Shown here piece by piece: positions 1 through 10,865 of a stretch of 64,000 nucleotides of DNA (positions are counted from its first letter, which is position 1; each line of letters begins with the position of its first letter). The notes under the pieces were generated by a model that saw nothing but the letters and a program-made list of their open reading frames with translations, had not been told where the DNA came from and searched no databases. A program made the position numbers and the translations under genes. This stretch comes from Litomosoides sigmodontis (Eukaryota; Nematoda; Chromadorea; Rhabditida; Onchocercidae): positions 9,982,483 through 10,046,482 of the forward strand of contig OY718807.1 of NCBI GenBank assembly GCA_963070105.1, given 5' to 3'.

Positions 1-1349
1 ACTATGAATAGAGCAACTTTCGGCTCGCGACAGAAGTTCAAGTCCTACAACTTGTAAATTTTTAGAGGAGACGAATGGAATGGGAAAGAAAACATTTCGG
101 AAGGAGGGTTACTGCACATGAAAATGGTGCTTTGATCACTGGAAAGGTCAAAGCGATCAGGGCGTCGCTCTCCCTCTCGCTGCTGACCCTCTCCCCTGGA
201 TGACCCCTCTCCTGGATTAAATCAATGAACGTTCTACACACGACTGTTGTGTCCGTGGGCGAGAAAAGAACTTGTGGCAAGAGACAATACAGCAGTATTC
301 GTTGGACAGAGAGAGACGACAACAAGAGGAAAGGAAGAGAGTTAGAGAGAAGACGGAACCTGAGGTGTAAAGGGAACAACGTCGAGGGAAGTGTCTATGA
401 AAAACAATTTCGCTGTCTCAGTTGTACGATTCAAGTTTCCTGAAGCAAATTTCACTTCAGCGGTCAGTGTACACCCAACTGACGTTTTCCAACATAACAA
501 ACCAACGGCATTCGAAAAACGGGAAACGATAGAAACATGGTGATGACATGCCACAGATGATGACCATCTGCGTTGATACCAAACTGTAATTTTCTCTGAA
601 CCATGAATTCTGCAACCACACCTCTTGGCACAATCACAAAAACCAGTAGGACGACGAAAAATTTTTGTAGGTTAGACGATAGTGAGAAATACAAATTCAA
701 CAACAAATAGGAAAAGGTCCTGATAAAATTCCAGTTTTTGGGAATCCGAAATGAATTTGAGAGTGGTCACACAAGCGACTCACGAACTGGTGAGTTAAAT
801 AAGATCCAAAATACATGTGACGACAGATGTTCTAAGTGCAATTTTGGACAATGGAGAAATCCCAATTACACATAGAAAGAGCATATTGAACTATTTCATC
901 CGAATGATTTGTTGCCGCCGAAGATATCGTTCCGGAAACCTTCCGCATGGAGGAAAAACTTGAGGTATATGAAGTTTGCAGTATATTCTTGTCCAATGGG
1001 GAAGGATAGCGGCCACAGGTTACTCAATTACAATGTTATGACACTGAGAGCAATCAAGTGATGGTCACCACTCCTTCACATCTACTCTCACTGCGGAAGT
1101 GAGAGGCTGCCATTGATCACTGACCGCACCGACGCATCTTTGCCATTTCTAATAGCGTATAATCCCATTCCGACATCACCAACAATGCAAGCATTTTATC
1201 TTTCGATTTCAAAATCAAACGATACTAATTACATCACACTTGCGGGTAAAAACATTGAAAGGATGTAGCTAATTTATGATACAGCATTATGAATAGCGCT
1301 GTACGAATTCAGGAACTGACGCTTAGCACTTTAGTTTAGCTATCCATGA
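1..1349. other. non-coding, no gene seen
   Basis: I see no convincing exon here. The short open frames on both strands have no splice context and no recognisable family. The stretch at about 130-400 is purine-rich on the + strand (GAGAGAG-type), which explains the open frames there. Confidence 0.5.
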
Positions 1350-1612
1350 TGGCTTGCCAGTGCAGCAGCGTGGACATGTCCGGGGAGGCCAGTGGGGTTA
1401 AAAGTGAGTGAAATTAACATCACTGAAGATACGGATCGTTTAGCTGGCTTTCTCCCAGCAAAGACCGCTAATTCAGTCATTAAATCCAATGCCTATCAGC
1501 CCAACCCGAGTGTAGCAACGGAACTGATCGCTGCCAGGATAGCGCGGACTACTCCACATCTGCTACACGTTCCCATCGACCTGCACTCCTACGTGCCCAG
1601 CAACATGTAAAC
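1350..1612 (+). CDS. unidentified coding-like open frame
   Basis: An 87-codon open frame ends in TAA at 1610-1612. It is richer in G+C than its surroundings and has balanced, protein-like codon use (segments such as KTANSVIKSNAYQPNPSVA and HVPIDLHSYVPSN). There is no in-frame ATG at its left edge, so if real it would be an internal or last exon. Possible acceptors are the CAG/CCAG sites at about 1358-1391, and a possible donor is AT|GTAAAC at about 1607. I do not recognise the family, and no partner exon is evident nearby. Confidence 0.25.
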
Positions 1613-2217
1613 AGTTCCGCGTTACGCCATTCTTCTCGTCGTACTGCCCGTGTGGTATTTCCTGGCCCACTCATACTCGAATTCATCTCTCGAACGCTGT
1701 TTCTTTGTTAGGATTGCGATGAGCTTAAGCGAAACAGGTGACCTGGTAGTATATCAAGATTGCTGATGCGAGCGCAAAGTGGTTCAGGAGGAATGGGGGC
1801 TAATAATCTTCTCAAAGTTTAATTTATAGAAGGTCGGCGAATGGAGGTTTTACCCTTATCGCTTTCCAGTCTTATGGTAACTGAATAAAGCCAAATTTCC
1901 ACTGCGAGTGGATGGAATGTCACCTGCGTGTTTAGAACTGTGTTGTTTGCAGCTAGTAAATGTTGGCTTACTCTGCCCATTTTGTGAAGAATAAAAAGCG
2001 AATGAAGTTGTTCATGCGGTTGATAAGTCGGACAATGTGATGCATGAGTATGTATCTGGTTATCATCGGAAGAGTAAGATTCAAATTTACCCACTTAAAT
2101 AAGAAGCGGATAAATCTGCCCGTTCTGTGCGAGGCATGATGTGTGTAATGCTGAATCACTTTGTCTCTTTTCCGTTTCTGTCTAAGGTAACAAGCATTCG
2201 GAACTTTCCAATAGAAA
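1613..2217. other. intergenic, upstream of TRAPPC1
   Basis: No exon recognised. Open frames on the minus strand at 1819-2231 are AT-rich and have no splice partners. The 5' flank of TRAPPC1 lies here. Confidence 0.5.
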
Positions 2218-3119
2218 ATGGCGATATTCAATTTCTATTTGTTTAATCGAGATGGCACATGTGTTCTATACAGAGAGTGGAGACGGGAAAAGAAGGCTGT
2301 AATGTCAATGGAGCAGGTACTTAGTGATACTTTGCTTTAGATCTAATGAAAATATACTAAAGTATGAAGTATGGCTTATAAAACGCAAAAATTTGTAGGA
2401 ATTGAAATTGATGTATGGGATGCTGTTATCACTACGTTCATTCGCTTTAAAACTTTCAACAGCGGCTGGGTTAGTTCCTGGATTACATCATTCATATTCT
2501 AGGATTACTATCTTTTCCATTGTAATTTTATCTATACATAGACATATGATATGCTGACGATGGAATAAGTGAAAGAAATAGTCATTCTTTTCAAAAATTA
2601 TTTTACTTCAGTTATTTTACTTCAATTATTTTATTTAGCAATATTATTTTAAAAAATTATTTTATTCCAAAAAATTGTTTTTATTCTAGGATTCAACAAG
2701 TGAATAGCTTTGAAACCAGTCAATATAAGTTAAATTATCTGGAAACACCTACTGGCCTGAAAATGGTTCTCAACACAGACCCAAATGCAACTGGAATTCC
2801 CGAGCTTATGCGTAGTATTTACCAGGTAATCAACATTTATATTTGTATTTTCACTTGCGGCACTTAACCACAGGTATGGTACTCTTTTCTATCCAGCTTT
2901 TCATATGTGTATTGAAATTGCAAATGCCAGAAGCATTATTTTGTTGTCATTGGTTCAGAAAATAGGGATGAATGTGAAATTAAAGTCATTAATGTGTAAA
3001 TCAAGGCGTACGTAGATGCCGTAATAAAAAATGTCTTAACTGAAAGTGATGCGCAGTCGAGCAATGAACTTTTCAACGGCCGGCTCGAACAACTAGTTCA
3101 AAAGCACCCGGCATTTTGA
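2218..3119 (+). CDS. TRAPPC1: TRAPP complex subunit 1 (Bet5 homologue)
   Basis: Core subunit of the TRAPP vesicle-tethering complex, which activates Rab1 at the Golgi. It has a longin-like fold. Four exons: 2218-2316, 2399-2469, 2690-2825 and 3006-3119, giving 139 aa, close to the usual 140-145. The N-terminus MAIFNFYLFNRDGTCVLY matches the family's FNLYLFDRNG..LHY start. Exon 2 carries ELKLMYGMLLSLRSF, and exon 3 carries the diagnostic YKLNYLETPTGLKMVLNTD. Exon 4 begins AYVDAVIKN, matching the family's (L)YVE.VVKN, and ends in TGA. Phases agree at every junction. The last intron ends in AAG rather than CAG/TAG. The start is the only ATG that gives the conserved N-terminus. I am confident of the identity. 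The C-terminal exon is less conserved than the rest. Confidence 0.93.
2595..2686 (+). repeat. AT-rich degenerate tandem tract in TRAPPC1 intron 2
   Basis: The motif TTATTTTACTTCA and relatives recur several times in tandem, just before the exon 3 acceptor. It looks like a simple degenerate AT repeat and it lengthens the polypyrimidine region. Confidence 0.5.
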
Positions 3120-3187
3120 TACATTGAACATTACTTTGGTTAGTTTTTTCTTTTTTGCTTTTGCTCTATTTGTTGGATGACTAAATG

Positions 3188-3193
3188 AATAAA
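3188..3193 (+). promoter_or_regulatory. candidate polyadenylation signal of TRAPPC1
   Basis: A canonical AATAAA lies about 70 bases after the TRAPPC1 stop codon. This is a plausible 3'-end signal. In an AT-rich genome chance occurrence is common, so the call is tentative. Confidence 0.4.
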
Positions 3194-4412
3194 ATTCGAA
3201 TGAAATAAAACATCGTTCACTGCTCCAAAAATCAAAGAGATGTAAGGAGGGATCAAAAACCAATAAACATGCTCCTAAAAGTGTACAATCACTTCGGTTT
3301 GAAGTTTTAGTCTGATTTGAGACGTGATGACAAGTACGCTTATGCGATACACAGCTAACTTTACCTTTCCGACCAAGGTATGAGATACTTATCATATCTT
3401 AGTCTGTATATCGTGCAACATACGTAAATAATCGATCGCTATGTAAAGTATAGTCTTGGCTGCACTTGGGATTCGTTTGGTGTTGTCTTTTATAACGAAG
3501 GAACTTAATAATTTTATTTTCTTTTCCCAATATTTAAATTGCTGTTTACATTACTACTGTTTATTTTATTTGCAGAGAAAGCAGTAGAATGGCTGAAACA
3601 TATTGTATCATAATGCAGTAAGGCCAATTCTGCGGAATTGTGATGTGTGATCAAAGATCCGTGCAAAATAGACTTCCTTTGTAAGGAAAGTATATTGCAA
3701 TACTTTCCTTACATTGGGAACCTTGGTGATTGTAATATGTATATGATTGCAATGTTGTTTCATGTTTTGCGCATTGATTTATTGCAACCGTTGCTTAGAA
3801 GTAATGATATTTCTAGAAAACGGTTCCTTATTTTCCATCGTTTAATCCTCGAGAGGTATATACACGCTGAATCATTGGTCAAACTGTACCTTGGAGCTAA
3901 ATATAATAAACTGAAATGCTGACGTAATAGAGAAACAATTAATTTGAAATGGTTAGGTGAGGCAAGGAACAATGTGCGTTTATACATAGTACACATTGGA
4001 ATTCATGTTGAAGAGGTGCTCAAGTCACAGAACGAAAAAAGTATAGCGGGACGGTGGCGTTATTTAAACAGCTACAACAACTAGATTTTAAGATAGTATA
4101 GGTGGTATAAACTTCTGACCACAACTTCAAACTAGTTTGACGTTAATGGTATACTTTTCAAGCAAACATTTAAAAGTAAGTGAGTCGCTCCTACTAGGAT
4201 TTTTATCTCATTCGTAACTCCGTGGAAATTGGACCGCCGCCTTAATCGTGCTGCACGACTCAATTAACAGGAGTGCTGTTCATAGTGTTACTAGCTACTA
4301 GTGATATCAGATCACGACTGCTAATATTACTGTTATTTCTGTTGTAATTTCCTATTGCTATTACTATCAGTTTTTTGTTCGCTAGCATTAGCTTTCTCTT
4401 ACTTCAACGACT
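3194..4412. other. intergenic, no gene recognised
   Basis: The only longer open frame (3647-3922 +) starts at GTG, is AT-rich and has no homology I recognise. Nothing else is supported. Confidence 0.5.
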
Positions 4413-5156
4413 ATGAGTTACGCCATACTTTTTCTTATACTACATTATATAGGCGGTAAGTTACTCATTTTAGCATAAAGATAAAGCATATGAATAAGCG
4501 GACGTAGTATTTCCCATACTATTGCTCGTGGCAGTTTCCATCCAAAGGTTCTATGTTATATTTCAGCAAAAACTTAAAACCAAAATTTGTATCGAATTAT
4601 CTCGGAGAAATTCCAAGGCTTTCTACAAATGATTGATTTTCTTCCTGAAGAAACTTGTTGCAGGGAATGAAAATATTCCGATAGAGAATAATTTGTGTAT
4701 GACTGTTGAGCATGTCCGAGTTGCTGATAATCCACAATCATTTTATCAATGCGTCCCACTTAATGAGCAAGAAGTTTGTGTAATTATTATTTGTAGTAAA
4801 ACAATTGCAACTGAAAACATTTGATAAAATTCGAGTAAGGTATATTATGATATCAATGGTACTTTCGTAAGTTTGCATTTCCACTTTTGTTCGGTCATCA
4901 GATGGCACAAGTACTTCAGATTGAAAGTTATCTTATGGTCGACAATAAAGTCGGAGTATGGAAAAAACAAAGTTGTCCAGGAGAGCATCAATTTGATTAT
5001 ATTAAGCAAGGTTGTACTGAAAAGAATAAGTTGCGTAGGCAACAACCGAACTGTCAGCAGAACCCCGGTGCCAAAGGATGTGAAAAGTCTTGCCAAGGTT
5101 ACTGCTGCCAAATTGCAATGGGATCAGTAGGCCTAATGAAAGGACTAAATAAATAG
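4413..5156 (+). CDS. small secreted cysteine-rich protein, chitin-binding-like
   Basis: Three-exon model: 4413-4455, 4664-4779 and 4902-5156, giving 137 aa. Exon 1 is almost entirely a signal peptide (MSYAILFLILHYIGG). Exons 2-3 carry C..(16)..FYQC, then GVWKKQSCPGEHQFDYIKQGC-like spacing. That aromatic-Gln-Cys, Trp-Cys, Phe-Asp, Cys order resembles the chitin-binding type-2 (peritrophin-A, CBM14) fold. A second cluster (C, C, C, CC) follows before TAG. Phases agree (1, then 0). The last ten residues lack cysteines. The next 300 bases lead to a second copy of the same cysteine pattern in the downstream gene, so this could be the 5' part, or an alternative 3' end, of that gene. The fold call is inference. 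Confidence 0.6.
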
Positions 5157-5462
5157 CATTTGATATTCGGTTGACCGGTAAGATGAGTTAGTTCATTGAT
5201 GGACTGTTCTGACATTGGAAGATGTATGAGTCATACTCATTTAGTTAGTTTTTTTATTTGCTGATCGTAGTAAATGGATCATACATTATTGTTTGCTTGA
5301 GGACTTGGGAGTAGGAATTGATAAAAAGAATTTCGACGTGACTTTAATATAAGAAAGAAAAAGTAAGCACTACGTTTATTAACTGAGAAATAATAGAATT
5401 ACTGTTTTTTATTAAGGTCCTCGTACCAATTGATTAAATACGGAATTTAGTGACAAATATAG

Positions 5463-8400
5463 CAGCAGTACAAAGGGAGCCCTGCGACTGGTTAACATCG
5501 ACCTTGCAACTTGATATTACCAACAGTGCTGCTTTCCTACAATGCATTCCACGGCAAACCAGGTGGATATCAAACGTAGCGAAGAAAAACCAATAGATTA
5601 AACTAGTTGCGTCTCTGGAAAAGATACCTGATCGAAGCCCATGAAGCTGTTTGGCTTGTAATGAGGGTGACTGCTATGTGCCGCGATAGTTATTCATATA
5701 ATCCCAATTTTCAAGCTATCGACAAATTATTTTATGCCATTTTCTTCATTAAGTTAACCGAATTCATTAGATCACGACAATCTAGAAGGATTACAGGTCA
5801 TGCGGTATATGGCAACCCAGGAAGTGTAGTGAAGGAACGACATTTGATGCAAGATTGCAAATTTGCGCAAATGACCATTTGATTGGCTGCCCGGTAGGTT
5901 CCTTACCGGTTAGTCGATGTGCTCAACAGTCATTCATCAGCATGTGTCCTGGGAGTTCTCAATGTACTGAGGTTTGTCAACTTCGTGTTTTGGAAAATTA
6001 ATAATAGTTTAGCTTCATTACTTTTGTATGCTTAGTTTATTTTTTCCTATCTCTTCCACTCTGCTAATTTCGCGAAGCATTTCAGGAATATCAAGTTTGC
6101 TGTCAACCAATACCAAACTTTAAAACTGGTTATGAGCCATCGCTACCAGTACCTGTACCTGTTAGAAATGATCGCTTACCTCGTCAGATCTTTCAACCTT
6201 ATAAATTTCAGCTTCGAGTCAAACATAGCAGTAGGAATGAATATTAGTTCAGTTGCGCAAATGACTAATTTCAATAATTCAACCAAATTTAAGCTTAACA
6301 TTGCATTCGGCCATGGGTCATTCAAAATACAAATATTATAATTGAACGAGAGAACCTTTCTTAACGGCATTTATCTCTTTTTTGTTTCAGTATTAATCTA
6401 AATCACAACACCCATCAATTTAATATTAGTAAAATGCGGGAGTGTTGTTGCAAAGCAATAATAGAGAAAGGAGTTTATAAGTCTATGAGCTATGCTGTCC
6501 TAAAAACATGGTGCTTGTCTCGATAAGACATCAGGGAAGAAATCATTAGCATGAAATTTCATATGAGTCTTCTACCAACTTTTTTTGGCCTGTGAAACAG
6601 AACTGTATAAATATAGCGAAAGGAGATTTATAAAGGGATTTTTTTTTCTTTGCAGTAAAACTTGATAATGTTTTGAGATGAATGAAGGAGAAAATGTTAA
6701 TAATAGAAGTGAATGTGTGAAGACTATAAGTGGGGGTTGAGTTCAAATTAAAAAATTTGATCTCTTTTTTCAAAGAATGGACCCATTTATTTCCAAATGC
6801 TGGAGTTTAAAAATTGAAAACGATGGATATTTTAGAGGTATGCCCTCCCAATACAGGGCCACCTATAGCTGCTTGTTCGCCAGCGCAGTTTTGTCCACCT
6901 CGGTCGATATGTTACCCAATTAGCGGTTTCTGTTGCTCTATCATGACAGAACCAATACCGCTAATGCAGTCTTTACCCATCCCGGTTATCCAGCAACATT
7001 TGCAAACACAACCACCCGTGCCGCAACAGAAGTCATTCCAAACTGTTCAACAACAACAAATTGTCATCATGTGTCCCAGTGAGTTCACTAAAAATCGGAT
7101 AAATTTACAAACCAAAATGAGCACGCCCTAAACTTTAACACCAATGTCCAATTTAAGACGGTTTACCCGGAATTCAACCTTGTGGTTTCATGGAACAGTG
7201 TCCAGTAAATAATGGTTGCTATCGCGGTGTATGCTGTCCATTGGTGTGTCCAAGTGGTCAGGATGCTACAGGATTCTGCGGTCAGACGGCTTCAGCAATA
7301 TTATCCTGCTCACAACAGGTAACATCTCACACCTGAACATCCTGAAGGTTGATGTAAATTTCATCACATCCTTTACATCATCTTTTGATCATGTAGAAGG
7401 CAAGTTAAATATTTTAATTTTAGGCTAATTGTATATCGGGATGTTGCTGTCAGCAGTCTGAGCCGATTCGCATGCCAATTTGCCGGAGTGGTATTACTGC
7501 TGCTTCAAGATGTTCTGTTGATCAGGTTCCCGTTTTCTAACTTTTGTATAGATCCATACTATTAAACCGCGGTCCTCAAAGAACTGTTAGAAAATGAATT
7601 CATTACAGGAGTGCGGTCCAGGAATGGAATGCTCTAGCGGTGGCTGTTGTCCAGTGCCATTTTGTCCAACCGGAATACAGGTATTTTTTTTGTATGAAAT
7701 TTTTACGGCTTAAAATAACTACATAGCAAGAAAAAGTTGACTTTTAATCCTTGGTCTTTACTGTTATATACCGTTAATCGTTCAACTCAATTTTCGAGTA
7801 TTTCATCTCCCAATCTTCTTTTTAATCACTTGGAAATTTCGAGTGCTGAAATGATGATTCAGGCGATAGGCCGTTGTCCGTCGGGTGTGGGTTGTCCAAG
7901 CGCATCAATCTGTGCAAACGGTCTGTGCTGTCCTGCGCCACGCTGTTCCTCAGGCGTTATTGCCTTGCGAATCTGTGTGTCCAATGCAGAATGCGGAAAT
8001 GGTTTCGAATGCGCTAATGGCGGTTGCTGCCCACTCCCTGTTTGTCCCAATAATCAGATCGGATCGCAACGGCAAGTGCGCCTTGTTTTTCAATGCTAAT
8101 ATATTTATAGTTGCTACTTTACTCTGATTTTCAGATGCTCAACTGGTGGATGTTGCTGTCCGACAGGTCAGCAGTGTGTCAATGGTGTATGTTGCTCGTT
8201 ACCAGCTTGTTCGAACGGTATTCTATCAGCAACAATGTGTGGAGCTGGAAATACTTGTCCTACAGGTATGGAATGTGACAGTGGTGGTTGCTGTCCATTA
8301 CCAATGTGTTCATCCGGTGCTCAACCTTCCGGACGATGTCAGAAGGATTCTTGTCCCGTTGGACAGGTATTTTTCTTTCGCAGCTGAACAAACATTGGAG

Positions 8401-10865
8401 GTTCAACAATCCAAAAGTAGAAGTTAAATTACTTCATTTGTTACAGTTAGTCACCAATTTGTTGATTATCTCAGCGTATCTCGGAGGTTGATGTAAAATT
8501 GCTTTTTTATGTATTACTATTACTATAATCCTTAATATTTGGATTATCACGTATTGAAGAACCTTTTCTTTTGACAGATCTGGAGCTATACCTTTATTTG
8601 AAAATAGTATTGTTAAGGATTATACGGCATATATGTGGGATAAACAACCTTTTAAGGTATGCGAGAATGGAGTATGCTGTCCATTACCCGTGTGCTCTAA
8701 CGGACAGCTTGCTATGCAGCTTTGCGCTTATGATAACAGTTGCCCAATGGGTTATATATGTGAAGGTTTATTCATTTTTCCGATTGGCTTATTGCTTTTT
8801 CCTTTGTTATATCTACAGCGATACAATTTTCAATACTTTTACATCACGAACATAAGTGCAAAGTATGCCTTAGGTATTCCATTTCGTTGCATTTTTCGTA
8901 ATTTAGGTTGATGCGTTCACAGAATAACTTGGTACTGTAATAAGCAATTTAGATTAAGTAGCATTCCATTTCAACCTACTTTACATATGAATCCAGGACG
9001 AGCTTGTTGCTTGGAACCATTACCACGCTGTCCGAATGGTGCTCGTGCTTATCAGCTATGCAATCGTGGTACTGATTGTCCACCTGGATTCGGTTGTACC
9101 GCAGTGGGAGCATGTTGTCTGTTGTCGTTAGAACCGCTATGTCCGTCAAATCAGAACGCAATTTGTCAATGTGCGCCAGCCAATAACTGTCCACCACAAA
9201 CTTCATGCACTATGGGTACATGTTGTGCATCAGGTACTTCCGTTTTCTTGTTAATTATCGTATACGTTTATATGCGTTACATCAGTGTTTACATATTTTT
9301 GTTGTTATAATTTCTAGTAAGTCTTGTTGGATGGTACCAATTCATATTTGCGGAGTGTCGTGCTCTTGCACATTCCATAGAGCATCATGGCGAGCCTAAT
9401 TTAACGTGTAAAATGTTTACCGAATTTATTAAAGTAAGAAGTAATACTGGCTCTGTGCACAGCTACATTCTTTTCATTCATAGATAGTTGATTTAGCGTC
9501 AGTGAAAGTGTATGATCACGTCCCGGGGACTTCTTGTCAAACATCATCAGAGTGTAATGGTTTCGATAGTGGTGGAGCACGGTGCATGCAATCAATTTGT
9601 GCATGTGTTAATGGTGCAGCATCTAATGGTGCAACTTGCCAGCAATTTAATCCAGATGTCTTGCTACAGGTAATAGATTTTATAAAGGTGTTTCTCCATT
9701 TCTTTGAACCTTTCTAGGAGAACTATTTGTCAGCTGATGCTATGAAATAACGTACAAGTGCTTTGATTTCGGGTTTTTTTGTAGAGATCAAGAAAAAATA
9801 AAACAAATGAAGCGAGATAAGTGCACTTTTGCTGTTTCTCAAATTCATTTAGAAAAAATCAGTATTACCATGACATGTCTTGTTTCTACAGATCCACGTC
9901 ACAGTGATTTTAAAATCTTCCTTGTTGCTGCTGTTTGCTAAACATCCGTACGTATAAAATCAATTCTAACCCAAATATTACCATTAGGCCCGTTCAGCTT
10001 GCGATCAGTATGGTTCAGCTTGCAGATTCGTATTTAGCACCGCTCGAAGAAAGCCTTTATTTGCTCCAGTTGGTAACATCACTGAAGAACCTTGTAAGTT
10101 CAATTTGATCGATCGCACTTATAGCAGCAAGAATAATATTTGTCCCTAATTTGCATGAATCGATAATGTTGGCAATATTACAGTATGGTATGCAGTTGTA
10201 ACATCGCGACGTTGTTTATCGAATGAAGCGGTTACCGGTTTCGATCCGGATAGTACCTGTCTTCCCAATGAGAAATGCATAAAAGGACAATGTCGCATGT
10301 ACCATTATTTCTATCTCTACCACTTTTCTTTCTCTGCTAAGAATTCATCAGTTTATTTTTGGTTATGAATATAATTTACCCTAGTTTGTGGATAAAGTAT
10401 TTAAGAGATATTCGTTATCTCAATTTATATTTAATGTTTAGGAAATTGTGGCCAGGTGAATATGGTTGCATAAGTGATGAAGAGTGTTCAGCAAGATGTA
10501 ACAACACTTATTGCTCAACAAACGTTGATAAAGGGATATCACAGTGTCAGTGTTCTAACGGCAAACTACTTTATGGGCGATGTTGTAAGTACTTTTTTAT
10601 TCCTGAATCTAAATCTTGAAAAAGACTACTTTAAAATATTAGTGTAGTTTGCTAAACAGCGTGAGATTTCTTTAATCGGCGAAAAACTGTTAACGGAAAT
10701 AACAATTTCAGTATCAGATATTAATCTTCCATTTCAGTTGATCAGTGCCCAACGGGTTTTCATGCGAAGGGAGCACACTGCGAACACGACGATGAAGATC
10801 ATTTTTGGATGGATGCAAATCAGCAAAATTCTCTTCGAGAACTTTTCAATTCAGGAACTTGTTAG
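5463..10865 (+). CDS. secreted multi-domain cysteine-rich protein (CBM14-like, Lustrin, EB-module repeats)
   Basis: I traced 17 phase-consistent exons (5463-5562, 5797-5971, 6086-6230, 6836-7078, 7158-7318, 7424-7525, 7609-7680, 7863-8071, 8135-8366, 8657-8765, 8997-9233, 9318-9433, 9484-9669, 9988-10093, 10184-10298, 10442-10584, 10738-10865), about 859 aa. The 5' end is missing: the first exon starts in phase 1 with no Met. Order: a chitin-binding-like unit (FLQCIP ... CGIWQPRKCSEGTTFD), a Lustrin-type unit (CPVGSLPVSRC ... QVCC), then about ten tandem units of the form CPxG..C..GxCCPxP.C. An EB-module-like stretch follows (GTSCQTSSECNG ... CACVNG at about 9526-9615), and further cysteine-rich exons run to TAG. 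These families in nematodes are extracellular or cuticle-associated; function here is inferred. The intron 8072-8134 has a GC donor. Confidence 0.82.

Noticed and set aside
3647..3922. 91-codon + strand frame between TRAPPC1 and the secreted gene
   Set aside because: Starts at GTG, AT-rich, Leu/Ile/Lys-biased, no splice sites or recognised family.
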